Below, in pieces: positions 33,915 through 43,035 of a stretch of DNA of 64,000 nucleotides (position 1 is the stretch's first letter; each line of letters starts with the position of its first letter). Under the pieces are notes generated by a model. That model did no database searches, was not told the origin of the DNA, and saw only the letters and a program-made list of their open reading frames with translations. The position numbers and the translations under genes were made by a program. The stretch is from Bacteroidota bacterium (GTDB lineage: Bacteria > Bacteroidota > Ignavibacteria > OLB7): assembly GCA_018266795.1 (NCBI GenBank), contig JAFDZV010000044.1:1-64000 (forward strand), written 5' to 3'.

Positions 33915-34373
33915 ATGCTCAACACAGGTGACAGGGCGCCGGCATTCAGCGCGCCCGATCAGGATGGCACGACACGAACGCTTGCCGATTACAGAGGCAG
34001 ACGGCTGGTGCTCTACTTCTATCCGAAGGATATGACCGAGGGATGCACGGCGGAGGCGTGCAGCTTCCGCGACAATCTGAATCGCATCGCCGGCCACGGC
34101 GCCGAAGTTCTGGGCGTCAGTCCGGACTCCGTTGCACGTCACAGGAAGTTCATAACGAAGGAATCGCTTAACTTCCCGCTTCTCTCCGATCCGGATCACG
34201 CAATCGCGGAGGCCTACGGCGTGTGGACGGAGAAGAGCATGTACGGACGCACGTACATGGGAGTGGAGCGAACAACGTTCATCATCGATGAGAAGGGCCG
34301 CATCGCCACGATCTTTCACAAGGTGAAGGTGAAGGGGCATGTGGACGAGGTACTGAATGCGCTCGCTGATTGA
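33915..34373 (+). CDS. bcp: Peroxiredoxin, Bcp/PrxQ type
   Basis: 152 residues. YFYPKDMTEGCTAEACSFRD holds the peroxidatic Cys44 and a resolving Cys49 five residues later, the PrxQ arrangement. Arg in the VERTTFIIDEKG region and the GDRAPAFSAPDQDG start fit the family. It is a cytosolic thiol peroxidase reducing H2O2 and organic peroxides with thioredoxin. The stop overlaps the tatD start by 17 bases, so the genes are cotranscribed. Confidence 0.95.
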   Translation: MLNTGDRAPAFSAPDQDGTTRTLADYRGRRLVLYFYPKDMTEGCTAEACSFRDNLNRIAGHGAEVLGVSPDSVARHRKFITKESLNFPLLSDPDHAIAEAYGVWTEKSMYGRTYMGVERTTFIIDEKGRIATIFHKVKVKGHVDEVLNALAD

Positions 34374-35829
34374 CACACACTCGCATATCTACGTTGGACG
34401 GTTTGCCGACGATATCGATGCCGTGATCGAGCGTGCACGTGCCGAAGGCGTGGAGGCGATCGTTGTGCCCGCAACGAAGCCATCCGAGTTCGGCGATGCG
34501 TTGGCGCTTGCCGGGCGATATCCCGAAGTGAAGGTTGCGCTCGGCATTCATCCGCATCATGCCCACGAGGTTACCGATCGGGAGATCGAGGCGATCGAGC
34601 CGCTTGCGGCCGGGCATGGGGCGGTTGCAATCGGCGAGATCGGGCTGGATTACTATTACGAGTACGCGCCGCGCGAACGCCAGCACGAAGTGTTCCGCAG
34701 CCTTCTGGCCATGGCCAAACGGATGGACCTTCCAGCCGCCATCCACAACCGCGAATCGGATGATGACCTGCTCCGCATCGTCGAAGAAGAGCAGGATGGA
34801 TCGCTCCGCTTTCAACTCCACTGCTTCTCGAGCGACAAAACGGTCCTTGCACGGGCGCTCGAACTCGGCGCAATGATCTCGTTCACGGGCAACATCACCT
34901 ACAGCAAGGGAGCGCTGGACGAGGTTGTGCGGATGGTTCCCGATGATAGGATTATGATCGAGACCGACGCGCCGTATCTTACCCCCGTGCCGCATCGCGG
35001 GAAACGAAACGAACCCGCATATGTAAGCCTGGTTGCCGCAAAGGTTGCCGAGCTTCGCGGCACGACACTTGACGTTGTGAGAGAGATGACAACAGTAAAT
35101 GCACGACGATTCTTCCGCCTGGCTGCCGCTCTGATTCTTCTTCTCGGCATCGCTGCCACCGGCGCCTGCGCTCAGCCACCGAAGCCGGTCCATCCCGTCG
35201 ACACCACAGCCCCGGTTCCGTTCGACCGCCTCGTAGGCATTGGCGGGCTCCTGGCAAGCTCCACATACATCAGCGGCGCCACCACCGAAGCCAGTGGCAT
35301 CGGCTACGGCGTATGGTTGACGGTTACTCCGCTTCAGCCCCTTGATATCGACTGGCTCCAGCTGGACATCGCCTACACGAGCGTGAAGGTTATTCCGAAC
35401 AGTCTGGACGAAGCCTCGATCAAGATCCGGAATCAGAACGGCGATTCGCTTGCCCCCATTCCACCCAACCTGCATCGCACGCTGGACATCAAGGTGCGCG
35501 CAACCGCGAACCCGCGCAAGGTGGTGACGTTCTTCGGATCGCTGGGCGTCACCCACTTCAGCAACGAGTTCGGCATCGATCAATATCTGATCGACCACGG
35601 AGACACCACCCTGAAGGATTACCGGGAGAGCGCCTGGGGTATCAGCGGATCGTTCGGCATCTCGCTGAATCTGAATTTCCCGTTCGGAACGTTCGCTCCA
35701 ACAGCGGAATGGCATGTCGCAGCGATCTCCGGCGAACGGCCGCTCTCCCATCGCCAGCAGGAGTTCTTTGTGAGCCAGCCTCGTATCGGCATCCTGTTCT
35801 ATCCCAACCTCAGGAAACTTCTCCACTGA
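34357..35829 (+). CDS. tatD: TatD-family hydrolase running in frame into an outer-membrane protein
   Basis: 490 codons without a stop. Residues 1 to about 254 are a complete TatD metal-dependent hydrolase: DTHSHIYVGRF, GIHPHHAH, GEIGLDYYYEYAP, AIHNRESDDD, LHCFSSDK and ETDAPYL, ending with the family's usual VNARRFFRL. Family members are Mg-dependent 3'-5' DNA/RNA exonucleases in the cytosol. No stop codon follows; instead the frame continues into a hydrophobic signal-like stretch and a beta-barrel domain. An in-frame ATG at 35086 (codon 244) could start the second protein separately. Whether a fusion is made or two products overlap cannot be seen. Its start overlaps bcp by 17 bases. Confidence 0.85.
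   Translation: MRSLIDTHSHIYVGRFADDIDAVIERARAEGVEAIVVPATKPSEFGDALALAGRYPEVKVALGIHPHHAHEVTDREIEAIEPLAAGHGAVAIGEIGLDYYYEYAPRERQHEVFRSLLAMAKRMDLPAAIHNRESDDDLLRIVEEEQDGSLRFQLHCFSSDKTVLARALELGAMISFTGNITYSKGALDEVVRMVPDDRIMIETDAPYLTPVPHRGKRNEPAYVSLVAAKVAELRGTTLDVVREMTTVNARRFFRLAAALILLLGIAATGACAQPPKPVHPVDTTAPVPFDRLVGIGGLLASSTYISGATTEASGIGYGVWLTVTPLQPLDIDWLQLDIAYTSVKVIPNSLDEASIKIRNQNGDSLAPIPPNLHRTLDIKVRATANPRKVVTFFGSLGVTHFSNEFGIDQYLIDHGDTTLKDYRESAWGISGSFGISLNLNFPFGTFAPTAEWHVAAISGERPLSHRQQEFFVSQPRIGILFYPNLRKLLH
35086..35829 (+). CDS. Outer-membrane beta-barrel protein nested in the tatD frame
   Basis: Proposed 247-residue product starting at the internal ATG 35086, preceded by the purine run TGAGAGAG. 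Its start would be MTTVNARRFFR followed by LAAALILLLGIAATGACAQ, a normal signal peptide with a lipobox-like or Ala-x-Ala end, the n-region being the last residues of TatD. The mature part has alternating strands (YISGATTEASGIGYGVWLTV, LDIKVRATANPRKVVTFFG, GISGSFGISLNLNFPFG) and ends PRIGILFYPNLRKLLH. Function is unknown. The TGA stop overlaps the upp start by one base. Confidence 0.6.
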   Translation: MTTVNARRFFRLAAALILLLGIAATGACAQPPKPVHPVDTTAPVPFDRLVGIGGLLASSTYISGATTEASGIGYGVWLTVTPLQPLDIDWLQLDIAYTSVKVIPNSLDEASIKIRNQNGDSLAPIPPNLHRTLDIKVRATANPRKVVTFFGSLGVTHFSNEFGIDQYLIDHGDTTLKDYRESAWGISGSFGISLNLNFPFGTFAPTAEWHVAAISGERPLSHRQQEFFVSQPRIGILFYPNLRKLLH

Positions 35830-36470
35830 TGAGTCTCGAGCAGCAGGTCTCCCCTCCGGTTGTTCTCTCGCACAGCGTTGTCGCGGATGCAATCCGCGTG
35901 ATGCGGATGCAACAGAGCGATGCCGTCCAGTTCCGCGCAGCCGTCCGCACGGTCTCGCGGGCCCTGGCCTACGAGGCCACGCGCGACCTGCCGCTTGAGC
36001 CGCTGGAGATCGAGACACCGCTGGAGCGGATGCAGGCCTTTCGCCTCGCCGGCCGCACGGTTGCGGTTCCCATTCTTCGCGCCGGCCTGTGGATGCTGGA
36101 CGGTGTGCTCGATATCATTCCTGCCTCGGCCGCCGGCTTCATCGGATTGAAGCGGAATGAGGAGACCCTGATCCCGTACGAGTACTATCGGAAGATCCCG
36201 CCCCTGGAGAGTGCGCATCTCTTCCTGCTCGATCCGATGCTCGCCACCGGCGGCAGCATCACCGCAGCGCTGGGCGGGGTAGCGCTGGAATCGGTGGCCT
36301 CGGTTTCCATCCTCACCATTATCTCCTCGCCCGAAGGCATCGACGCCGTTACCACGGCCTTCCCCAACGCACGGCTCTTTACCGGTGCGGTGGATCGCTG
36401 CCTTAGCGACATCGGCTACATTCTTCCAGGTCTCGGCGACGCCGGTGACCGCCTGTGCGGCACCGTTTAG
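35829..36470 (+). CDS. upp: Uracil phosphoribosyltransferase
   Basis: 213 residues from ATG 35829, which overlaps the previous stop (TGATG). PRPP-binding loop: LLDPMLATGGS. Uracil-binding C-terminus: DRCLSDIGYILPGLGDAGDRLCGT. Also conserved RAGLWMLDGVLDIIP and YYRKIPP. The enzyme salvages uracil to UMP in the cytosol. Placement behind an outer-membrane protein in one coupled run with bcp and tatD is probably by chance of operon growth. Confidence 0.97.
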   Translation: MSLEQQVSPPVVLSHSVVADAIRVMRMQQSDAVQFRAAVRTVSRALAYEATRDLPLEPLEIETPLERMQAFRLAGRTVAVPILRAGLWMLDGVLDIIPASAAGFIGLKRNEETLIPYEYYRKIPPLESAHLFLLDPMLATGGSITAALGGVALESVASVSILTIISSPEGIDAVTTAFPNARLFTGAVDRCLSDIGYILPGLGDAGDRLCGTV

Positions 36471-36881
36471 CAGCGGCAACACGTTGCGCAGCGCAGCGCG
36501 CAATCCGTCGCTCCGGCAGTTGGCACGATGCGCGCGGCGGAGCAGACGGCGGCGGCAGGGATTCGTACCGTATGGTATGGCGCAGTTCGCGCAATCGGAC
36601 ACTGGTGCATGCGCGCACGTTGCTCGTGCAGAGCATCCGGTCGACGACGCATAATCCCCTCCCCTCCAGGCCTTGCGGCACCGGATGTTGAAGGCAGCGG
36701 CCTTGCAACGGAGAGTGCGCGGGCTTCGAAGCGAAATAAATCGTTCAGCAGGTAGTGGAAACGGCCCCGCCTGCTTGGATACCCTCCCGCGATTGTCCAT
36801 ATTTGTGCCGTTTTACCAAAAGGCGATTCCTGCGGCGCGAATCGCTCTTTTGTTTTCAGCAACTCCAGTCAACTCCTGCCT
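36471..36881. other. Intergenic region upstream of mreB with promoter candidate
   Basis: About 410 bases without a gene. A possible Bacteroidota promoter sits at 36774-36805: CTTG (3 of 4 of TTTG), a 20-base spacer and CATATTTG (7 of 8 of TAnnTTTG), about 75 bases before the GTG start of mreB. The rest shows no structure I can support. Confidence 0.45.
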
Positions 36882-37901
36882 GTGTTCGGCGTTTTCTCCA
36901 ACGACATCGCGGTCGATCTCGGCACTGCCAATACTCTCATCTGGGTCAAGGGGAAGGGAATCGTTCTGAACGAACCCTCCATTGTCGCCTTCGATCGAAC
37001 CACAAAGAAGATCGTCGCCATCGGACGCGAGGCACAGGCGATGATCGGCAAGACGCACAAGGATATTCGCACCATTCGGCCGTTGAAGGATGGCGTTATC
37101 GCCGACTTCGAGATTGCCGAGGGGATGCTTCGTGCGTTCATCCGCAAGATTTCTCCGTCGTGGCAACCGTCACGGCGAATCGTTGTCTGCGTTCCGTCCG
37201 GCATCACTGAAGTCGAGAAGCGCGCCGTGCGCGATTCGGCTGAGCATGCCGGTGCAAAGGAGGTACATCTGATCGCGGAGCCGATGGCTGCAGCGATCGG
37301 CATCGGCCTGGATGTGGAGGCGCCGGTCGGCAACATGATCATCGATATCGGCGGAGGCACCACGGAGATCGCCGTGATCGCGCTCGCCGGCATCGTGAAC
37401 GACGAATCCATCAGGATCGCCGGCGACGAGATGACCAACGCGATCATCCAGTTCTTCAAGAAGAACCACAACATCCTGATCGGCGAGCGAACGGCTGAGG
37501 CGATCAAGCACGAGGTGGGAACGGCGATGCCGCTCGAGGAGGAGGTGCAGATCGAGGTGAAGGGGCGTGACCTGGTTGCCGGCGTGCCGCGCATGACCAC
37601 CGTCACCAGCGCCGAAATACGCGAGGCTCTCTCGGAGCCGATCATGGCCATCGTGGATGCCGTGAAGCTTTCGCTCGAACGGACACCGCCGGAACTCTCC
37701 GCCGATATTCTGGACCGCGGCATCATGCTCACCGGCGGCGGCGCGCTGTTGCGCGGACTGGACGAACGCCTGCGCCGCGAGACCTCACTCCCGGTGTTCG
37801 TTGCGGAGGACCCGCTGACCGCCGTTGTGCGAGGCACCGGAAAGGTGCTGGAGAATCTGAATCAATACTCCCAGGTACTCATCAAGAGCCGCCGGTACTG
37901 A
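36882..37901 (+). CDS. mreB: Rod-shape actin MreB
   Basis: 339 residues from a GTG start. Actin-fold phosphate loops: IAVDLGTANTLIWVKGKG (phosphate 1), IIDIGGGTTEIAVIAL (phosphate 2) and GIMLTGGGALLRGLDERL (adenosine). An AEPMAAAIGIGLDVE helix and the ERTAEAIKHEVGTA connection are also present. MreB forms membrane-bound filaments that direct cell-wall elongation, so a rod-shaped cell is expected. mreC follows after 174 bases. Confidence 0.97.
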   Translation: MFGVFSNDIAVDLGTANTLIWVKGKGIVLNEPSIVAFDRTTKKIVAIGREAQAMIGKTHKDIRTIRPLKDGVIADFEIAEGMLRAFIRKISPSWQPSRRIVVCVPSGITEVEKRAVRDSAEHAGAKEVHLIAEPMAAAIGIGLDVEAPVGNMIIDIGGGTTEIAVIALAGIVNDESIRIAGDEMTNAIIQFFKKNHNILIGERTAEAIKHEVGTAMPLEEEVQIEVKGRDLVAGVPRMTTVTSAEIREALSEPIMAIVDAVKLSLERTPPELSADILDRGIMLTGGGALLRGLDERLRRETSLPVFVAEDPLTAVVRGTGKVLENLNQYSQVLIKSRRY

Positions 37902-38075
37902 TACATCGCTTCGCGAGCGCAAGCCAGCGGGCGCCGGCGATCGGGCCGTTTCGAAGCCCCTTCGCCGGCCGGGGAAGCAAGCCCGGCCGTTCGAGGCCAG
38001 CACCGCGGTGAACAGGCGTTCCGCTCGATGCTCCCCATCGTTTCCCCTGTCCAAACCTCGTAATTGCAAGCCGCC

Positions 38076-38936
38076 ATGCAACGCATTGTCGAGCTCTTTC
38101 TTCGATACAAGGAATACGCCACGGCACTGCTGCTGATCGTGATCTCGCTGCTCGCCATCTCGCGCAGCAGCAGCTCGCAACTTCGCTCCTTCCGCACGAT
38201 TTCGGTGGGCGTTATCGCAAGCGTGCAGTCCGCTCTGAGCTGGCTGCCGAATCCCTACGCACTGGAAACCGAGAACCACGCACTGCGCCAGTTGAACAAG
38301 GATCTCTCGCTGCAGACGATGCAGTATCGCGACGCCGCACTGAAGGTGGAGAAGCTGCGTGCCATGCTGGGGTTCCGCGAACACTCGCCGATGAAGCTTC
38401 TCTCGGCGGAGGTGCTTGGGAAGACCACCATCCAGGAGCGGAACTACGCCACATTGAATGTGGGATCGAAGGCCGGTGTGAAGGAGGGGATGCCGGTGAT
38501 CACGGAGCGCGGCCTGGTTGGGCGCGTCACGGGATTGAACGACGACTACTCCGTGGTGGAGCTGCTGCTGAACCGCGACACGCGCGTTGCCGCACGAACG
38601 CTCGAGGGACGGAACGACGGCAAGATCACATGGGACGGCAAGGGATCGCTCTATCTGCAGGACATCCCGGCAGCGCAGCCGCAGAAGAAGGGGGATACGG
38701 TTGTGACCTCGAGTTACTCGCCCCGGTACCCGGAGAACATCATCATCGGCATCATCTCCGACATCAAGGAGGAACGCGGCTCCCTGTTCTATCAGATCCG
38801 CGTGCAGCCGGCTGTGAACTTCGCGACGCTGGAGGAGGCGTTCGTGGTGCTCTACTCCCCAGACCAGTCGCGCCTCGACCTGGAACGGAAGTTGATCGAA
38901 CCCAATCAGACCGGCGGCGGGGAGAAGGGACGATGA
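38076..38936 (+). CDS. mreC: Rod-shape-determining protein MreC
   Basis: 286 residues from ATG 38076 (TTG at 38064 possible). One N-terminal transmembrane helix (YATALLLIVISLLAIS), then a coiled-coil (ENHALRQLNKDLSLQTMQYRD) and the periplasmic beta domains: ATLNVGSKAGVKEGMPVIT, GLVGRVTGLNDDYSVVELL, GDTVVTSSYSPRYPENIIIG. It links MreB to periplasmic elongasome enzymes. The stop overlaps mreD by 4 bases. Confidence 0.96.
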   Translation: MQRIVELFLRYKEYATALLLIVISLLAISRSSSSQLRSFRTISVGVIASVQSALSWLPNPYALETENHALRQLNKDLSLQTMQYRDAALKVEKLRAMLGFREHSPMKLLSAEVLGKTTIQERNYATLNVGSKAGVKEGMPVITERGLVGRVTGLNDDYSVVELLLNRDTRVAARTLEGRNDGKITWDGKGSLYLQDIPAAQPQKKGDTVVTSSYSPRYPENIIIGIISDIKEERGSLFYQIRVQPAVNFATLEEAFVVLYSPDQSRLDLERKLIEPNQTGGGEKGR

Positions 38937-39427
38937 CCGCGTACATGAACTATCTCTGGTACGCCATCGCGGGGCTCATTCTCCTGCTTGTGCAGCTCAA
39001 CCTGGGCTACATCGCAGTGGAGAGCATCACACCCGATCTTCTGGTGATCCTCACGGTATTCATCGCAATACGTGAAGGACAGTTCGCCGGGGAGATCGCC
39101 GGCTTCGTGCTCGGGCTGTTCTTCGACATCATCTCCAGCGACATCATCGGCACCAACGCCCTCTCGAAGATGCTCGCCGGCTTCGTGGCCGGCTACTTCT
39201 TTACCGAGGGCGCAGCCCTTTCCGAGTCCGTAGGAAAGTTCAAGTTCCTGGGTGTGATGGGGCTTGCCGCACTGGTGCACAACATCGTCTACTACTTCTT
39301 CTACGTTCAGCCCACCAATCTCTCCTTCATATCGTTCTTCGTGAGTCACGGGATTGCGGCATCGCTCTACACAACCGTTGTCTCCGTGATCGTGATGCTG
39401 GTTGCCGCACGCAAGCAGCGATGGTAA
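38933..39427 (+). CDS. mreD: Rod-shape-determining protein MreD
   Basis: 164 residues starting at ATG 38933 inside the mreC stop (ATGA). Five or six hydrophobic helices: LWYAIAGLILLLVQLNLGYI, PDLLVILTVFIAIREG, EIAGFVLGLFFDIISSD, MLAGFVAGYFFTEG, LGVMGLAALVHNIVYYFF, GIAASLYTTVVSVIVMLV. The GLFFDIISSDIIGTNALSKML segment corresponds to the conserved MreD/S-component pattern. It is an inner-membrane elongasome component. No rodA or pbp2 follows; a convergent gene is next. Confidence 0.92.
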   Translation: MTAYMNYLWYAIAGLILLLVQLNLGYIAVESITPDLLVILTVFIAIREGQFAGEIAGFVLGLFFDIISSDIIGTNALSKMLAGFVAGYFFTEGAALSESVGKFKFLGVMGLAALVHNIVYYFFYVQPTNLSFISFFVSHGIAASLYTTVVSVIVMLVAARKQRW

Positions 39428-39469
39428 CCCTTCCAACGCCCACGCGACAACCGGCGTAACCGGCGCGGC

Positions 39470-39889
39470 TCACGCCGATGAGCCGCCACCTGTGGAGCTT
39501 CCGGTGGAGGAGCCTCCACCCGTGGATGGCCCGCTGCCCGAGGAACCGCCCTCCGGCGAGGAACCACCTGCCTGCGACGAACCCGCGGAGCCCTCCGGCG
39601 ATGAACCGCTCGATGCCGACTTCGGCGACGAGGGCGTAGAGGTGCTGCTCTTGCCCGATTCCTCCCCCTTCCCCTTGCGGGCGTAGTCCGTGAGATAGAA
39701 TCCTTCCCCCTTGAACACCAGACCGGCTCCGCCGCTCACGAGCCTCGTCACCTCTCCGGTTCCCTTCAGGCTTTCGTCTTCCTGCACGCACTCCTTTACC
39801 GGACAGTGTGCAAGCGGATCGGCGTTGATCGATTGAAGAACCTCGAAGCGATGTCCGCAGGTCCTGCATAGATATTCGTATGTGGGCAT
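39470..39889 (-). CDS. FmdB-family zinc-ribbon protein with Ser/Gly tail
   Basis: 139 residues from ATG 39889. MPTYEYLCRTCGHRFEVLQS with CxxC, then CPVKEC, forms the zinc ribbon; LVSGGAGLVFKGEGFYLTDYA completes the FmdB regulatory domain. The last 70 residues are low-complexity Ser/Gly/Pro/Thr (GGSSPEGGSSGSGPSTGG and similar), longer than usual. The family's role is poorly known; some act as regulators of amidase genes or ribosome-associated factors. It is convergent with mreD, 42 bases away. Confidence 0.88.
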   Translation of the reverse strand: MPTYEYLCRTCGHRFEVLQSINADPLAHCPVKECVQEDESLKGTGEVTRLVSGGAGLVFKGEGFYLTDYARKGKGEESGKSSTSTPSSPKSASSGSSPEGSAGSSQAGGSSPEGGSSGSGPSTGGGSSTGSSTGGGSSA

Positions 39890-40064
39890 TGTTCCCTGAT
39901 CGTATGATTGTATGTGATGCGGTACAGGAATAGGCGGCGACAAAATTATCATCCCCACGGCAAATTCGCATCGCCGGTGCACGCTGTTACGGCGCGAGAG
40001 AGTGGCTTCAGTGGTGGAGCATGTCGGCGCCGTCTTCCGGGACGCACAACAACCCGGCCGCGGT

Positions 40065-42548
40065 TCAGAACGCGTATCCGATCCCGACGTGCATCGTAAG
40101 CGTACTGCCGAACTTGCGGTTGAACACCAGACGTTCGCGCGTGGTGAGGAGCGTTGGATCCAGCGGATCGTAGATCCGGGTTGCCACGCCGAAGCGGAAC
40201 GGCCCCACCGGCGTGTCGTATCCGATGCTCGTCCCGAAGTCCACGCCGATGTTCTCCCAGAACTTCACGACGGACTTGTCGCGGCTGTCACGAAAGAACG
40301 CGTTGCCGGCATCGATGAACGTGATAAGCTGAAGCTGGTTCAACTGCCGCGCGAGCACGGAGTTGGCAACGAGGTTGAACAGGCGCGCGCGGTGCTCGAT
40401 GCTCGCCTCCACCACCGCCAGCCCTCCCAGGATTCTGGTGCTTCGTTCATCGATTGCATTGGCGATGGCGGTCTCGCAGTCCGGCGTGGTTACCAGATCC
40501 GGCGGGCGCGTTGCCAGCATGTCGCGCTCCACCCAGCCCCGGACGCTGTTTGCACCGCCGGCGATGAAGCGGCTGGAGGTGGGCGTGAACGGGACGGCGC
40601 CGAACTCCTGGATATACCCCATCCGCAGACGCGCCGCGCCGATCCCGGCCGGCACGGGGGAGTAGAAACGCATGTTGAGATCGGTCTTCAAGTAACCTGA
40701 GGCGCCCAGACCGGTGAGCCCCCCTTCGAGCTTCAGATCGATGGCATGGCCGCTCTTCGGAACGAACACCTCGTCGCGCGTGTCCATCGTGAGCGTTCCT
40801 CCCAGCACGATCGTCTGCTTCAGCGCGCTGAACTTGTCGATCGCCGCGGCATCGTTGCTGGAGAGAAGGCTGGGATCGTCTCCCTGCAGCACCGCGGGAC
40901 GAAACACCTGGCTGCGAAGGAGATCGAACACCACATTGTAGGTGGAGGCGGAATCGCACAGCGACGGCGACTTCGAGACCTCCTGCGCCACGCTCTTCGC
41001 GAACGTCTCCAGGAACTGCCGCACATCGTACGATCGCGTCTGCTCCAGCGTCAGATGGAACGTGAGCGACGTGAAGAGCGTGTAGCGCTGAAACTGCAGT
41101 TGCAGATCCATGCCGGCACGATACTGCTCGTCGCGCAACACCGATATCGAACCATCCGGCGCGTTGATGCTTCCTTCCACACCATTGTCGTAGCTCGCGG
41201 ACACGCTCATGTTCTGTCGCCGCTGCCGGCCCACCGAGGGAAAGAACATCGAGGTGGTGACGCCCCCCTGCGCGCCGCTGAAAAAGCGGCTGATCCCGGT
41301 AAGATCGGTGAGCGGTACGGAGACCTTGCTCGAGATGGAGAAGTGGCCTCCCGAGTTGAAGGCGTTCAGACGGCTGTAGGAGATGTTCGGGCTGGCGTTG
41401 AGCACGTACTGATCCAGACGCCGTTCGTAACCGATATCCCCGCCGACACGCAGATCGTTGCGCGCCCGCAGTCTCCCATGGATGCGCATCGCCAGCACGC
41501 TGTCCGATCCGCTCCGCACCGTGTCCACGGTTACCAGGTCGAACGCGCCGAGCGAGTAAAGATTCTCCAGCGTCTGATCAACCTTGTCGTGACTGTACCA
41601 CTCCCCTTCCACATACTCCCGCTGCACCATGATCATCTCCTCGCTGAACGTGCCGGCATCCACCACCCCTTCGGTGGTATAGGTCGTCGGCCCGAAGCGA
41701 TAGCGACCGCCGGTATAGACGAAGACAAGGGCGCTGTCGTACGGAGCGCCCGGAACACTGTCCCGCTCCCTGGCCGTGAGCACGAGCGTCTGGCGCGTGG
41801 CCGCGTACGGATACCCGTTGTTGCGCAGTTCCGCGACAACGCGATCCGTCTCGGCGGAGAGGTCGCTCAACGAGAAGTACCTCCCGAGCTTCACCTTCTC
41901 CTGCCGCGTGATACTGGTACGGACATCCTTCGGCACCGCATCCATGCCAAGATATGTCAGGCCCCGCAGCGGGTAGCGCTTGTTCTCCACGATATTGAAC
42001 GTGACGATGGAGGTGCTTCGCAGGGTGTCGAGCGTGAGGGTATAGCTGGCTACGGCATCGTGATAGCCGAAGTCGTTGTACAACTTCTGAATGCGAACCA
42101 CATCGCTGTCCAGAAGCGTCGTGTTCAGATATCGAAGTTCGCCACCCAGGCTGTCGATGGCGCGGCGCAGCATCGGATATTTGGAATACGGCTGCGAGTC
42201 GCGCCCGATAACGCGGTAGCTGCGCGGCACTGTAGGGTTCTCCTCCAGGAGATCGGCGAGCAGCAGGTAGTATTGCTTGATCAGCGGCGTGTGGGTGGGT
42301 CGCGTCTGGATATGTGCCAGCAACTGATCGTCATCGATGGCGGTGTTCCCCTTCAGCCGCACGTCGACCAGAATCGGATGAACGGAGTTCAGGATTGCAC
42401 GTCCCGTGAACACGGGAACGGGAGGGGCGTTGCCGCCGGGCCCCTGTGCCCACGCGGAGCCATGGAGCACAATCGCCATCAGCACGAGAGGCCAACGACA
42501 GTGATGCCACGGGGAGCGCCGACGATATGATCCTGGTTTCTGGTGCAT
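40065..42548 (-). CDS. Omp85-superfamily outer-membrane protein (BamA/TamA-like)
   Basis: 827 residues from ATG 42548; the upstream frame to 42650 adds a leader without sense. Signal: RWPLVLMAIVLHGSAWAQ after an Arg-rich n-region. POTRA-type repeats cover about 40-380 (NSVHPILVDVRLKGNTAIDDDQLLAHI, STSIVTFNIVENKRYPLRGL, YRFGPTTYTTEGVVDAGTF). The C-terminal barrel has FIAGGANSVRGWVERDM, the conserved loop-6 region with the (V)RGW/(V)RGY motif, and ends LTMHVGIGYAF with terminal Phe. Such proteins insert beta-barrels or move substrates across the outer membrane. The architecture with few recognisable POTRA repeats fits TamA-like members better than the essential BamA. No partner gene is adjacent. 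Confidence 0.88.
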   Translation of the reverse strand: MHQKPGSYRRRSPWHHCRWPLVLMAIVLHGSAWAQGPGGNAPPVPVFTGRAILNSVHPILVDVRLKGNTAIDDDQLLAHIQTRPTHTPLIKQYYLLLADLLEENPTVPRSYRVIGRDSQPYSKYPMLRRAIDSLGGELRYLNTTLLDSDVVRIQKLYNDFGYHDAVASYTLTLDTLRSTSIVTFNIVENKRYPLRGLTYLGMDAVPKDVRTSITRQEKVKLGRYFSLSDLSAETDRVVAELRNNGYPYAATRQTLVLTARERDSVPGAPYDSALVFVYTGGRYRFGPTTYTTEGVVDAGTFSEEMIMVQREYVEGEWYSHDKVDQTLENLYSLGAFDLVTVDTVRSGSDSVLAMRIHGRLRARNDLRVGGDIGYERRLDQYVLNASPNISYSRLNAFNSGGHFSISSKVSVPLTDLTGISRFFSGAQGGVTTSMFFPSVGRQRRQNMSVSASYDNGVEGSINAPDGSISVLRDEQYRAGMDLQLQFQRYTLFTSLTFHLTLEQTRSYDVRQFLETFAKSVAQEVSKSPSLCDSASTYNVVFDLLRSQVFRPAVLQGDDPSLLSSNDAAAIDKFSALKQTIVLGGTLTMDTRDEVFVPKSGHAIDLKLEGGLTGLGASGYLKTDLNMRFYSPVPAGIGAARLRMGYIQEFGAVPFTPTSSRFIAGGANSVRGWVERDMLATRPPDLVTTPDCETAIANAIDERSTRILGGLAVVEASIEHRARLFNLVANSVLARQLNQLQLITFIDAGNAFFRDSRDKSVVKFWENIGVDFGTSIGYDTPVGPFRFGVATRIYDPLDPTLLTTRERLVFNRKFGSTLTMHVGIGYAF

Positions 42549-43035
42549 GCGTTTGCGAACGGGCACCGCGAACATGCTGGACAATCCAGCTGCCCACCTC
42601 TGCGCCCCGGCTGCCGATTCCGCGCTGCGCGCGAACCGGCTTGACACCACCGCAGTTACGAGGGTTTATCGCCCGCCGGGGAACCAGGCGAGCATTGCAT
42701 GGCATCGTCGCAACCGTGACCATCGCCGAGCGCAATCATTCGCCCACAACGCAAGCCCGAAGCGCTGGCCCGAAAACGAACACGGGGAAGCAGGCCGCGT
42801 CGATAACACTGCCGAGTGCTTCCCCGGATTTGACTGGCGCCGTACGAGCCTTGCGAGAACCCGCCTCCGCGCCTCGGGAGGTTGTACCACAGCGACGCAC
42901 CCATCCCGTCACAACGATCAGCTGCGGAGCACTCCGGCAACTGCGCCGAAGCAGCGCTTCGGAGGCATCGGAGTCGACGCTCCCACCATCGCGTTCGCGC
43001 CTGCGCGCACGCAGATGAGGCTGTGCAGCAGTCTC
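42549..43035. other. Intergenic region, no gene seen
   Basis: About 485 bases between the Omp85 gene and the DUF2795-type gene, both on the minus strand. Frames here have no family resemblance. I see no strong hairpin or promoter pair. Confidence 0.4.

Noticed and set aside
40746-42530. 594-codon plus-strand frame
   Set aside because: Antisense to the Omp85-type gene; no supporting start or family.
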